From: an uncultured Faecalibacterium sp.
Lineage (GTDB): Bacteria; Bacillota; Clostridia; Oscillospirales; Ruminococcaceae
Reading direction: 5' to 3'
Length of the DNA stretch: 48,059 bases
Assembly (NCBI GenBank): GCA_934525405.1
Contig: CAKSZF010000006.1
Span: forward strand, 1-48,059
Part shown: positions 24,569 to 33,831 of the stretch, one piece after another
Layout of the letters: each line of letters starts with the position of its first letter
Numbering within the stretch: the stretch's first letter is position 1
Notes under the pieces: generated by a model
The model's database searches: none
Seen by the model: the letters and a program-made list of their open reading frames with translations, nothing else
What the model was told of the DNA's origin: nothing
Made by a program: the position numbers and the translations under genes

Positions 24569-26359
24569 ATGCCGAAAACCAAGACCAACGACCCCGGGGC
24601 GCACCACGCAAGCAGCGGTGCGCTGATCCGGCGTTTTCTGCCGTATCTGGCAAACTATAAGATGGTGCTGTGCCTTGACCTGTTCTGCGCAGCACTGACC
24701 ACCCTGTGCGATATCGTGCTGCCCAAGATCATGAGCATCATCACCAACTCCGCCATGGGGGTGGGCATCACCCTGACGGCGGGCATCGTGCTGAAGCTGG
24801 CGGCGCTCTACTTTGTGCTGCGCATCATCGACGGCGCAGCCAGCTACTATATGTCCAGCATCGGCCACATCATGGGCGTGCATATCGAAACGGATATGCG
24901 CCGGGATGCCTTTGACCATCTTTTGCAGCTGGATCACACCTACTACAACAATACCAAGGTGGGCACCATCATGGGGCGCATCACCAACGACCTGTTCGAT
25001 GTGACCGAGTTCGCCCACCACTGCCCGGAGGAATTTTTCATCGCGGGCATCAAGATCGTGGCGTCCTTTGTTATCCTGTGCCGTGCCAGCATCCCGCTGA
25101 CCTTGGCAGTGTTTGCCTGTGTGCCGCTGATGGGCGTGGTGTCGGTGTACCTGAACGGCCGTCTGCGGGCGCGGTTCCGCCAGCAGCGCGTTCAGATCGG
25201 CGAACTGAACTCCACCATCGAGGACAGTCTGCTGGGACAGGGCGTGGTCAAGGCTTTTGCCGCCGAGGACGAGGAGCGGGAAAAGTTCGCCAAGGGCAAC
25301 CGCGCCTTTGAGCAGATCAAGACCCTTGGCTACTACGCCATGGGCGCCTTCAACACCTCCACCCGCCTGTTTGACGGCCTGATGTATCTGGTGGTCATTC
25401 TGGCGGGCGGTCTGTCACTGGTGTACGGCAAGATCACCGCCGGCGACCTTGTGGCCTATATGCTCTACGTCACCACCCTCATCGCCACCATCCGCCGCAT
25501 CGTGGAGTTTGCCGAGCAGTTCCAGCGCGGCATGACCGGCATCGAGCGCTTTGCCGAGATCATGGACACCCCGGTGGCTATCAAGGACGCCCCGGACGCC
25601 GTGCCCCTGAAGCCTGGCCCCGGCGAGATCCGGTTTGAGAAGGTGTGCTTTGAGTACCCGGACGACCACAACAAGGTGCTGCACGACGTCAGCCTGGACA
25701 TCCGCGCGGGGGAGCGTCTGGCGCTGGTGGGTGCCTCCGGCGGCGGCAAAACTACCCTGTGCAACCTGATCCCCCGCTTTTATGAGGTGACCAGCGGCCG
25801 CATCCTCATTGATGGACAGGACATCCGCCGCGTTACCCTGAAGAGCCTGCGGCAGGATATCGGCATCGTGCAGCAGGACGTGTACCTGTTCAGCGGCACG
25901 GTGGCGCAGAACATCGCCTACGGCAAGCCCGGCGCTACCCGGCAGGAGATCGAAGCCGCCGCCCGTCTGGCGGGCGCGGAAAAGTTCATCCTTGCGCTGA
26001 AGGACGGCTACGACACCTATGTGGGCGAGCGCGGCGTCAAGCTGTCCGGCGGACAGAAGCAGCGCATCGCCATTGCGCGGGTGTTCCTGAAGAACCCGCC
26101 CATTCTGATTCTGGACGAAGCCACCAGCGCACTGGACAACGAGAGCGAGATCCTTGTGGGACAGAGCCTTGAAAAGCTGGCCCATGGCCGCACCACCCTG
26201 ACCATCGCCCACCGCCTGACCACCATCAAGGACTATGACCGCATCCTTGTGCTGGGCGAGGAGGGCATCGTGGAGCAGGGCACCCACGCTCAGCTGCTGG
26301 AAAAGCAGGGGGTCTACTACCGCCTGTGGAACCAGCTGCCCGCAGAGGATGGGGAGTAA
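24569..26359 (+). CDS. ABC exporter, fused permease and ATPase (MsbA/LmrA type)
   Basis: The 596-residue half-transporter has six membrane helices in the first 320 residues, then an ATPase domain with Walker A GASGGGKTTLCNL (about residue 392), Q-loop IVQQDVYLFSGTVAQNI, signature LSGGQKQRIAIAR and Walker B ILILDEATSALD, ending with the H-loop TIAHRLTTI. It works as a homodimer and exports lipids, peptides or drugs; the cargo is not predictable. The ATG at 24,569 follows GGAGG. It is the last chromosomal gene before the integrated element. Confidence 0.93.
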   Translation: MPKTKTNDPGAHHASSGALIRRFLPYLANYKMVLCLDLFCAALTTLCDIVLPKIMSIITNSAMGVGITLTAGIVLKLAALYFVLRIIDGAASYYMSSIGHIMGVHIETDMRRDAFDHLLQLDHTYYNNTKVGTIMGRITNDLFDVTEFAHHCPEEFFIAGIKIVASFVILCRASIPLTLAVFACVPLMGVVSVYLNGRLRARFRQQRVQIGELNSTIEDSLLGQGVVKAFAAEDEEREKFAKGNRAFEQIKTLGYYAMGAFNTSTRLFDGLMYLVVILAGGLSLVYGKITAGDLVAYMLYVTTLIATIRRIVEFAEQFQRGMTGIERFAEIMDTPVAIKDAPDAVPLKPGPGEIRFEKVCFEYPDDHNKVLHDVSLDIRAGERLALVGASGGGKTTLCNLIPRFYEVTSGRILIDGQDIRRVTLKSLRQDIGIVQQDVYLFSGTVAQNIAYGKPGATRQEIEAAARLAGAEKFILALKDGYDTYVGERGVKLSGGQKQRIAIARVFLKNPPILILDEATSALDNESEILVGQSLEKLAHGRTTLTIAHRLTTIKDYDRILVLGEEGIVEQGTHAQLLEKQGVYYRLWNQLPAEDGE

Positions 26360-26377
26360 AAGACCCTGAAATACAAA

Positions 26378-26404
26378 AAGACACCCGAAAGGGTGTCTTT
26401 TTTC
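26378..26404 (+). terminator. Terminator after the ABC exporter
   Basis: AAGACACCC and GGGTGTCTT pair around GAAA and are followed by T residues. It marks the last undisturbed chromosomal sequence before the first attachment site at 26,408. Confidence 0.92.
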
Positions 26405-26407
26405 GTA

Positions 26408-26449
26408 TGGGCCAGGCAGGACTTGAACCCGCGACCAAGCGGTTATGAG
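26408..26449 (-). other. Attachment-site core 1: 3' part of a CAU-anticodon tRNA gene
   Basis: Read on the minus strand this 42-base sequence is CTCATAA (anticodon loop, CAU), CCGCT (anticodon-stem 3' side), a five-base variable loop, the T-arm GCGGGTTCAAGTCCTGC, the acceptor strand CTGGCCC and discriminator A. The 5' half of the tRNA is missing: sequence beyond 26,449 does not pair. It is therefore an att duplicate left by an element that integrates into a tRNA-Met (or Ile2) gene. Confidence 0.85.
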
Positions 26450-26587
26450 AACGTCGCTAATTTTGAAATTCCGTTTTTCTTGTGAAATCTTGTGACTATC
26501 TGATAATTTCATAAAAGTGTCTTTGTGTACTTTGACGTAGCTTTTGGTATCTTTTTGTCTCTAAAACGGCTCTTTGTACCCAAAACC

Positions 26588-26609
26588 GTACCCAAGAATT
26601 TTTGGGTAC
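26588..26609. promoter_or_regulatory. Palindromic site, GTACCCA variant
   Basis: GTACCCAA and TTGGGTAC face each other across six bases, and an extra direct GTACCCA lies 12 bases upstream (26,576-26,582). In copies 2 and 3 the same positions carry GTAGGTGA and TCACCTAC. The site lies upstream of repA in the intact copy, so it may be an iteron or a regulator/integration-factor site. Confidence 0.6.
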
Positions 26610-27008
26610 GAAACTCGACACTTACTGTTACCGTTTTGCTTTTACATAGCTCACTTTCAAAAAAGGAAGGTGAGCTTTTCCTTTTGCAAAAATCAGACAA
26701 GGAGGTTTTGCACATGGACACCCACTCATAGTTAAAAAGCCGAGGTTGCAAAAAAGACTTTTAAAAATGCATAGTGAAAATGACCGTTAAACGCATAAAC
26801 ATATTTGGTAAATCCAGGATAATTTGATAAATCCTGTAAAGTGAGTCGACAATTTTCGTTAAGAGCCTCGGTTTCTTGACAAAAACTATTTTTTTTTAAT
26901 CTCTTTTGTGGTATCATCATTTTGTGGCATTGTTATCTAATAAGGTGGGGTTTGTCACTTTTGCTGCATTCATCTTGTAGAAGATGACGGTTGAGGAGGT
27001 TTATGTAA

Positions 27009-30000
27009 ATGGATAATGAAACTTACCGCGTAGAACTTTTTCATGAACCGGCACCTAATAATGTCAATATGCCATGGACGATTGAACGGCAGTTGGAAGC
27101 GTATGCTATGCATCCGGATGCGACTGAACGTCACAAGATTTTGCTGGATTCATGGAGACAGTTGAAGCGTTGGCTTTCGCAGATGCTTGGATATACGCTT
27201 GCATCTTTTCCGGCATATAGCTTGCATAATGAAACCCATTGCCAGGCGATATTACATAATATTGAATGTTTGCTAGGAGAATTTGAGCTGCACAAGCTTT
27301 CAGCAACAGATTGTTTTGTGATTCTTGTTACAGTTTATTTGCATGATATTGGCATGGTGATCACCTGCACGGATCGACAGACGATTATCAAAAGTGATCG
27401 GTTCCGTGAAATGATTGAGGAACTAAAAAATTCGCCAGATGCATCATTGCAGAATGCTGCCGCAGAGCTGCAGGTGACCTGCTACAAGATGGGTGAACCA
27501 TTGGACGAAAGTGACCGGAACAAGCGTCTGACGCAATTATATGAGCGTAAATTGAAGGTGTTTGATTCGATCACCCTTTTGCTGGGAGAACAACAGCGGC
27601 GGTTTCATGCAGAACTTGCGGAGAAAAAGGTCAAAGAACAGATGCAGAGCAACAGCAAGCTGCAAAAGGGATTTGAGTTGACACAAATTCCAATGCGCAT
27701 TTTCTATCAGGCGGCTGTTTGTGCTCGGCTGCATGGCGATGCCCAGTTTACACTTCTGGATGAATGCCCCGAACAGGATGGAGGTTATGCACAGGATCGG
27801 TATCATCCTCGTTTTATTGCTGCGCTGCTGATCCTTGGCGATGGCTTGGATCTCGACAATGACCGTTTTCATCCTTTTATGGACGAATTCTGCGGGGACG
27901 AATTTATCACGGCGGCAACGATTTTTCATATCAACAAACATCGCTCTATCCGGACGCTCGAGATCTCGCCGAAACAGATTTTGATATCAGCTGATTGTGA
28001 ATCGCCTGAGGCACTTCGGGTTCTCTGTAACGAGATTGATTGGCTGAAGCGTTTCCTGAAAAACTGCAATTACCATTGGAACCAGATCGCTCCAGCAGAT
28101 TTTCAGGGGAGTCTGCCTAATATTGTTCTGAATCCCATTCGACTGGCAGGAATCCCGATTCCGGCTGAGATGGTCACAATGCGTTTTGCTATCTCGCAGG
28201 AAAAAGCGTTTTCACTTCTTCAGGGCTCACGTATCTATAATAATCCTTTCACATTTTTACGTGAAATGATTCAAAATGCATGTGATGCAACGAAACTTCA
28301 ATACTGGGAAGACTATTTTTCTCTGCCAGGAGCGGAGCAGCCTTCAAAGATAACTCCCCGAAGAGCGGATGAGATCCTCAGTGTGAAGCGTTATCCTATT
28401 TACATTCATCTTTGGATCAAAAAGAAACGCCGCAACGGATCTTTTGATCTTTCAGATGTGACAAGCAAAGACTTGGAGAATCTGACGGAACTTCAAGAAA
28501 AATATACCTTTGGTGTTTTGCTGGAAGTTCAGGACTATGGTATCGGAATCTCCAAACAGGATCTTGAAGCGATTTCAAAAGTTGGCACAAGCCATGAACG
28601 GCAAAAAGATAAAGTTTTGAAAATGCCCGCTTGGCTTCGTCCAACAGGGCATTTTGGTGTTGGTCTGCAGTCGCTGTTTTTAGTATGTGACCAGTTCCGA
28701 TGCACGACAAAAACCCGCAGCGGCGAGTGCTATACATTGGCGTTTTATTCGCGAACAGCGCGGGATGGCTATATTAATGTGACGCCCTGCAATGGCTTGG
28801 ATAAAAATGGCATCGCAATTCCGTATGGCAGTAAGTTTTCCGTATTTATCAGCGAGTCTTTTAAGGAATCTCATTCGTCCAACATGGACGGATGGGCTGG
28901 TATTGATCCTTATCGTTCGGACTATAAGAATATCCGGAGTCTGCGCCGTTCTGTTGAGCTGCTGTTGCAGCTGGATCATGCAATCGATGGGTTCCTGGGA
29001 GAGATGCTTTTTCCGATTTGTGTATTCCGTCATCCTCTGAGTGCTTCATTGGATCCTCTCAGAGGGCAGTTGTTTGCACCTCAAAAGCGTAACCATCCAG
29101 ATCCGGAAAAGGTTGTACATTTGGGAGATGGCTCTGTACTTCCGCAGGTCAGTCCATCGGATATGCTGGCCTGCTGGCTTTATACGATTTCGCCCAAAGA
29201 AGATGTTTTTTGCGGGGTCCTTGAAGACGGAAGTGCCTACATGCTCAATACGAAGGAATGCAAGCTGCATATCTGGAGCCAAAAAGCGCAGACGTTTTTT
29301 ACTTGTAGTTCTCAGCGCGTTCATAATCTTACTTACCGACAGAATCTTTTGCAGCTGACGACCAAACCGAAAAGCGTGAATCGTACAACCAAGCTCTTTA
29401 TCAAGGGACTGTTTGTTTGTAGCTGTTCGGATTCATGGGTTGAAGATACTTTTATTCAAGAAATTGATATAAAAAGCGATAACTGCAATAAATATTTGCA
29501 GATGAACCGTGATGGGCTGTCGTTAGATGGTGGAGATTATCTTCGCGAAAATATTATTCCGTTGCTGCTGGAAACGTTGCGAATGGTTCTGTGTACCATC
29601 AGTCAGGAGCGGCTTCGCAAGGTTGAAAATAATAAACAGAATATTATCACTGCAATTTTGAGTTGTTATAAACAGTTCATGCCTACCGATAAAAAATCGG
29701 ACTTGCAACTCGAGCAGTCACTTGCGGCAGTCGAGAAAAAACTTCAGGCAGAAGACCTGGATAACTTTGCCAAAGCGGTGCTGGTGTATAAACTTAGAAA
29801 ATATTCTGATTCACTTATTGTGGACGAGGATGGCAGAAATTTGAAGGATTTTCTGCCGAAGTATCTGAATCAAACACCGAAGCTTCTTAACGACGACTTT
29901 TTGAAAGAACTGCTGAAGGATATTCCAAAAGATTGTTGGGATGCATTGCGCGCACAAATTGAACAGATCTTCCTGGAACAGCCAGATGATTTCTCGGTTG

Positions 30001-31874
30001 TTTTTATGAAGACGATGATGGAAAAAGTGGTCGATCTTCAGAAAGCGCTTCCAAAATCGCAGAAAAGCAATCTTCACGAGTTTCAGGATGCGGCGTTTGC
30101 ACTTCAACAGCAGGCATTCTTGTGCGCAATGGCGCTCTTTGAGGTTGGCCAGACAGGAAATGAAAGTGCTGACGGCTGCTTGAAAAAGAACGCGAAGAAG
30201 CACTGCATGTGGGCGTTTCTTGACGATGAGATCGATCAACTTTTGAATGCAATAGATACGAGTCTTTCTTCCTTTTCCGATAAGGAATGTGCCATGAGTG
30301 ATACGCTGCAGCTCTGGCATGAATATGCGGAGATTCCTACCGTTACATGGAATGCGATGTCTGCTATAAAATGGCGGAATATTGCAGATATTATAAAACC
30401 GGACAACCATTTTGCTGTATTTTCCACTCGACCTACTTCGGCTGCAAAATGGCGGCATATGTTGGTAGAGATTTCCTCGGAAGCATGGAATCTGTTGAAC
30501 GAAGTGCCGACAAATGAGGAGGCATGTGATAAGCTTCACCGCAGACTGGATGTATGGTGTGAGATATTCATCCAGAATATGATTCGTGCATGGGACGTCA
30601 GTCCCTCACGGCGGGAGAATACTGCTGGCCGACGCCGCAATGAAGGTGCAGACCAACTCTGGGAGAATTTGGTAACCCGTTGGATGGTTCATAGTATCCC
30701 CAGCATTGCGCTGGCATCAGATCGGACTGGAATGAACCGGCTGAACATCCTTTCGACCTCGGCAAAGCCCGCAGTCTTTATGGATTCCCGGATGATCAAC
30801 TGTCTTCTGGAGCGGATGCATCAGGCGTATGATGACTATGGTGTTGAGCGGATGCAGACCTTGACCCTGGATGGTCTTTCTGTATTAAACATCAAGGAAA
30901 GTACCAGCACTAATATTGTTCTGGTAACGAGAGGCTGCTTTTCGTACGAAAACAAAAAACATCGTATGCTGACGGCATTTCGGAGCTCCTTATCACAGGC
31001 AGTTGAGCCGCTTCAGCCAAAGAAATTAGAGTCAGGAACGGTAAAGCTGCATACAATTTATGAGGTTTTTCAGTCTGTACAGGAATCTTACAGCAGTGAA
31101 AGCGAGAATCAGAGTTTCCTTCCCAAAGAAACATCTTATATTCAGAACATCTGTAAACAGACTACAAAGCAGATCGGATTGTTCAAAGATGAAAATCCTG
31201 ACCTTTTATCTCGTATTCGGATGGTTCAGAAGCTTTTCCTGGAAAACAATCATGAAATTCCCTACCAGCTGCAGGATGCCAGGTTTTATCAGGATAGCGA
31301 TCCAAAAGAACTTCTGAATAGTTTGCAGCAGGCTTACGAGGGCTTGTTGACGGATAGCGAGTTAGAACCATCAAATAATTCACACAAATGGTCTGATATT
31401 TCTCTTTTGGAGGATATTGAACGTTTTGAAAATACGATCATCCTAAGGCTGTTTAACTATTTCCCGGAAGACGATGTTCAGATTCGATCGATTGATGGCT
31501 TGGATATGTCGTTTGAATTTTATCATGGTGGGAAAGAATTTCAACACGAACTTCAAAAAGTTATTGATGGTGTTGCCTATGTCCGACAGATGGCAGAAAA
31601 AGAATTTGATGACATCTTTATTGAGTCCATCTTAAAATGGTGGAAAGAAAATGTCTGGAATAAAGATCCGGGCAGTACTACATTGCTGAATGATCGCAGA
31701 TATGATTTGTGCACTCCGCCTTCTTCCAATGAGATCCTGGAGCATGCGTATCTGAGACAGATAGAATTCTATCTTCGTGCACTGATTGCGTCCAGCCCGT
31801 CGCCGCTGCAAGCGCAATTGAAAGCAATCGAAGATGTGCGAACTTCGGAGAGTCGGGAAAGTGACTTTTTTTGA
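27009..31874 (+). CDS. Giant HD-domain plus GHKL (Hsp90-like) ATPase protein, putative defence factor
   Basis: The 1621-residue protein has an N-terminal HD-type phosphohydrolase domain: H73/H77 in SLHNETHCQAI, the HD pair 112-113 in YLHDIGMV, and FIAALLILGDGLDLD near 270-282. A GHKL ATPase domain follows: N-box REMIQNACDAT (E419, N423), G1 box VQDYGIGIS (D509), GTSHE (526) and TGHFGVGLQSLF (547-558). The last 1,000 residues are helical and unassigned. Codon use is AT-rich and unlike the chromosome. A GGAGG precedes the ATG. Downstream lie an ImmA/IrrE-like peptidase and a membrane protein on the same strand, suggesting one system. A role in phage defence is inferred. Confidence 0.7.
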   Translation: MDNETYRVELFHEPAPNNVNMPWTIERQLEAYAMHPDATERHKILLDSWRQLKRWLSQMLGYTLASFPAYSLHNETHCQAILHNIECLLGEFELHKLSATDCFVILVTVYLHDIGMVITCTDRQTIIKSDRFREMIEELKNSPDASLQNAAAELQVTCYKMGEPLDESDRNKRLTQLYERKLKVFDSITLLLGEQQRRFHAELAEKKVKEQMQSNSKLQKGFELTQIPMRIFYQAAVCARLHGDAQFTLLDECPEQDGGYAQDRYHPRFIAALLILGDGLDLDNDRFHPFMDEFCGDEFITAATIFHINKHRSIRTLEISPKQILISADCESPEALRVLCNEIDWLKRFLKNCNYHWNQIAPADFQGSLPNIVLNPIRLAGIPIPAEMVTMRFAISQEKAFSLLQGSRIYNNPFTFLREMIQNACDATKLQYWEDYFSLPGAEQPSKITPRRADEILSVKRYPIYIHLWIKKKRRNGSFDLSDVTSKDLENLTELQEKYTFGVLLEVQDYGIGISKQDLEAISKVGTSHERQKDKVLKMPAWLRPTGHFGVGLQSLFLVCDQFRCTTKTRSGECYTLAFYSRTARDGYINVTPCNGLDKNGIAIPYGSKFSVFISESFKESHSSNMDGWAGIDPYRSDYKNIRSLRRSVELLLQLDHAIDGFLGEMLFPICVFRHPLSASLDPLRGQLFAPQKRNHPDPEKVVHLGDGSVLPQVSPSDMLACWLYTISPKEDVFCGVLEDGSAYMLNTKECKLHIWSQKAQTFFTCSSQRVHNLTYRQNLLQLTTKPKSVNRTTKLFIKGLFVCSCSDSWVEDTFIQEIDIKSDNCNKYLQMNRDGLSLDGGDYLRENIIPLLLETLRMVLCTISQERLRKVENNKQNIITAILSCYKQFMPTDKKSDLQLEQSLAAVEKKLQAEDLDNFAKAVLVYKLRKYSDSLIVDEDGRNLKDFLPKYLNQTPKLLNDDFLKELLKDIPKDCWDALRAQIEQIFLEQPDDFSVVFMKTMMEKVVDLQKALPKSQKSNLHEFQDAAFALQQQAFLCAMALFEVGQTGNESADGCLKKNAKKHCMWAFLDDEIDQLLNAIDTSLSSFSDKECAMSDTLQLWHEYAEIPTVTWNAMSAIKWRNIADIIKPDNHFAVFSTRPTSAAKWRHMLVEISSEAWNLLNEVPTNEEACDKLHRRLDVWCEIFIQNMIRAWDVSPSRRENTAGRRRNEGADQLWENLVTRWMVHSIPSIALASDRTGMNRLNILSTSAKPAVFMDSRMINCLLERMHQAYDDYGVERMQTLTLDGLSVLNIKESTSTNIVLVTRGCFSYENKKHRMLTAFRSSLSQAVEPLQPKKLESGTVKLHTIYEVFQSVQESYSSESENQSFLPKETSYIQNICKQTTKQIGLFKDENPDLLSRIRMVQKLFLENNHEIPYQLQDARFYQDSDPKELLNSLQQAYEGLLTDSELEPSNNSHKWSDISLLEDIERFENTIILRLFNYFPEDDVQIRSIDGLDMSFEFYHGGKEFQHELQKVIDGVAYVRQMAEKEFDDIFIESILKWWKENVWNKDPGSTTLLNDRRYDLCTPPSSNEILEHAYLRQIEFYLRALIASSPSPLQAQLKAIEDVRTSESRESDFF

Positions 31875-31929
31875 GCAATGTGAGTGCTAGAATAAAGCTG
31901 TCCGCGATGAAATTTTAGGAGATAGAATT

Positions 31930-32751
31930 ATGATATATCGTACTTTCGGCGATGATGAGCTCAGAAGACTGCTCGATGAAGAAAAAAATCAGCCTACGGA
32001 TGAGGCAAGGTTTGTTTCCCTGATTCAAAAGTCTGGTGGTGAGGACCGTGATGTGGCACTTGCCTATGCAGAAGAAAACAAAAAGTTGGTGCAGGATCTA
32101 TTTAATAATCAGAAACTTACCCAAAAAATTTATGATCGTGCGAAAGCCATTTTAGATTATTTTCTTACAGAAGAGGAGCGCGTGTTCCCAATTCCAGTTC
32201 GGAAAATTGCAGAAAAGTTAGGATTTGAAGTTGTTGAACGTGATTTTCAGAATGAAGATGAATTTATCCTGTCGGAACGACAGAAGGAACTGGGAAAATC
32301 TGCTATCGCGCGTATGCAAATGCGGGAAAAAATGATTGGTCCAAATGCGGGTTCAATTGCTGGAACGATTTTTGTTCAAAAAGATTTGGATGAAACGTCT
32401 AAAAGATTTGGAATTGCACACGAGTTGGGGCATTTTGTTCTCCGTACTGTAAACCCGATAGGACTTCTTTATATTGAAGAAGCCTGCCCGGGTTTATACG
32501 CGTTTGTAAAGCAGCGGGAGTTTTTAGCCAATGAATTTGCGTATGCACTTCTGTTACCCTATGAAATGGTTTGTGATGAAAAAATAAAGTATCAAAGTTA
32601 TAGCATAAACCTTCCTATCGATTATTCCAACTGGATTATTCATCTTCGAGATCTCGCGCAGATGCCGGAGTATCATGTTGTTTTGGCATATGAGAAAATT
32701 AAGCTTCTGAATATGTATTACGAGTGCGAGAACACGGAATCCTCGAAGTGA
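31930..32751 (+). CDS. ImmA/IrrE-type metallopeptidase
   Basis: The 273-residue protein carries a zinc peptidase motif HELGH (164-168) with the third ligand probably E197 in REFLANEFAYALLLP, the ImmA/IrrE pattern. The N-terminal 80 residues (MIYRTFGDDELRRLLDEEKN) are charged and helical and are not the usual XRE domain. Family members cleave repressors or other regulators to trigger gene expression. It starts 55 bases after the HD-GHKL gene behind AGGAGA. It could be the protease arm of the cassette or the activator of it. Confidence 0.82.
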   Translation: MIYRTFGDDELRRLLDEEKNQPTDEARFVSLIQKSGGEDRDVALAYAEENKKLVQDLFNNQKLTQKIYDRAKAILDYFLTEEERVFPIPVRKIAEKLGFEVVERDFQNEDEFILSERQKELGKSAIARMQMREKMIGPNAGSIAGTIFVQKDLDETSKRFGIAHELGHFVLRTVNPIGLLYIEEACPGLYAFVKQREFLANEFAYALLLPYEMVCDEKIKYQSYSINLPIDYSNWIIHLRDLAQMPEYHVVLAYEKIKLLNMYYECENTESSK

Positions 32752-32806
32752 TAGTTCAAGGCATACATCTGGCGATGTTTATGTAGGTAAAAAGAAATTT
32801 AATATA

Positions 32807-33301
32807 ATGAGTACAATAGCAGAAAACGTTCCGCCGTGTAAAGATGGGCTGGATAAAAAGACACTCTTGGATTTTTACTGGAAATATTTCGATCTTCATA
32901 GTCGGCAGCGAATGCAGATGGTTAATTTTTATATCACCGTAAGTATCGTTCTTTATGGTGGTTTGTTTGCGTTGCTCCAACTTGAGACCCGGCTTGCGTT
33001 TGCGGAGTATTTCGTTGCTGGTTTTATGATTGTGATTTCATTCTGCTTTCATAAACTTGATCGACGTAACAGTGATTTGATCCATTGCTGTGAGGAGCGA
33101 ATCAAAGCGCTTGAGAAGGGTATAGAATCGGAATATCGTCTTATAGAAAAAAGTGACGAGATGACGAATGAAAATAATAGAAGAGAAAAAGGTGTCATCA
33201 ATAAAAGATATACCTATACAGAGATTTTTTCCATCCTTACAGTTTTTGTTTCTGCATCCGGAGTAATCTATATTTTACTTCGTTTTATAAGTGTTATTTA
33301 G
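32807..33301 (+). CDS. Three-helix membrane protein of the HD-GHKL cassette
   Basis: The 164-residue protein has hydrophobic helices at about 42-60 and 66-86 and a third at about 140-162, separated by a charged cytoplasmic segment (about 87-135) rich in Glu/Lys/Arg. The layout resembles small membrane effectors of defence systems (two helices, soluble middle, last helix), but I cannot place it in a named family. It is 55 bases after the peptidase on the same strand, before a terminator. The ribosome-binding site is weak (AGGTAAAAAG). Confidence 0.6.
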   Translation: MSTIAENVPPCKDGLDKKTLLDFYWKYFDLHSRQRMQMVNFYITVSIVLYGGLFALLQLETRLAFAEYFVAGFMIVISFCFHKLDRRNSDLIHCCEERIKALEKGIESEYRLIEKSDEMTNENNRREKGVINKRYTYTEIFSILTVFVSASGVIYILLRFISVI

Positions 33302-33448
33302 GATTTGGATAGTAACTATAAAGCGAAAAGATATGGAATATAACTTTTCTGACTGGTGATTGGAAATACGATGGAATGAACGAGTTCCTGCTTTTCAATA
33401 GTATGCCATCTATTGAAAAGGTCCGTAAAAAGTAAACAATAGACTCAG

Positions 33449-33490
33449 AACCTCCCCGTGGTGGATAATGGAACCGCACGGGGAGGTTTT
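33449..33490 (+). terminator. Terminator of the HD-GHKL cassette
   Basis: AACCTCCCCGTG pairs perfectly with CACGGGGAGGTT and ends in TTTT. Confidence 0.88.
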
Positions 33491-33730
33491 GCCATATATA
33501 TATAGAAGCGTGAGTACGAAAACAAAATTTAGAACTAAAACGAGAAAACAAAACGAACCGGGAAAGCACCCATGTGTTTGGTATGGACAGGGAGCGCATC
33601 GGAAACTGGGTGTTTCGATTTAACAGGTAGTAGCGAAAACTGGCGACAAGCATCAAACCGCGTCAAAAAGGTGGATTCCTATGAATCTTGTCTATAAAGA
33701 CTTCTAGTGCGATAAGCAGGCTTATTATAT

Positions 33731-33779
33731 AAACCAAAAGAACACGAGGAAGTTTTCGTTGGGGAACTTTCTCGTGTTC
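33731..33779 (-). terminator. Terminator of the darT-darG operon
   Basis: GAACACGAG...AAGTT pairs with AACTT...CTCGTGTTC, giving about 15 pairs. On the minus strand it is followed by CTTTTGGTTT, so it should act on transcripts coming from darG. Confidence 0.65.
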
Positions 33780-33831
33780 ATATCTGTAATCTTTGACATG
33801 GGGACCCGCTCGAATGCACACTGCATGGGCC

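Larger units (their letters stand above)
26408..26745. repeat. Direct repeat copy 1 (attachment site to repA leader)
   Basis: About 338 bases match copies 2 and 3 closely, beginning exactly at the tRNA end. Contents in order: the tRNA fragment, an AT-rich segment, two direct GTACCCA elements (26,576 and 26,588) with an inverted TGGGTAC (26,603), the GCTCAC...GTGAGC hairpin, GGAGG and an ATG at 26,714. The leader frame is broken after five codons (ATG...TAG). Bases 26,746-27,008 hold no gene that I can see, apart from the upstream region of the large HD-GHKL gene. Confidence 0.9.
33302..33831. other. 530-base gap between the HD-GHKL cassette and darG
   Basis: This AT-rich stretch has two hairpin terminators (33,449-33,490 and 33,740-33,779) and no convincing gene. 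A 37-codon GTG frame (33,510-33,623, rich in Lys/Arg and ending GAHRKLGVSI) and an eight-codon ATG frame (33,681-33,707, behind AAAGGTGG) are present but cannot be supported as genes. An ATAAGC/GCTTAT palindrome lies near 33,713. Confidence 0.4.

Noticed and set aside
26408..26480. A complete tRNA gene at the element boundary
   Set aside because: Only the anticodon loop to the 3' end is present; the bases where the 5' half should be do not form an anticodon stem, D-arm or acceptor strand.
27009..33301. CBASS or other cyclic-nucleotide signalling system
   Set aside because: No nucleotidyltransferase of the CD-NTase type or cyclic-nucleotide effector domain is visible in the three genes; the N-terminal enzyme is an HD domain.
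33510..33707. Two very short frames between the defence cassette and darG
   Set aside because: One uses GTG without a ribosome-binding site and the other has eight codons; neither resembles a known peptide, so they are only mentioned in the description of the gap.
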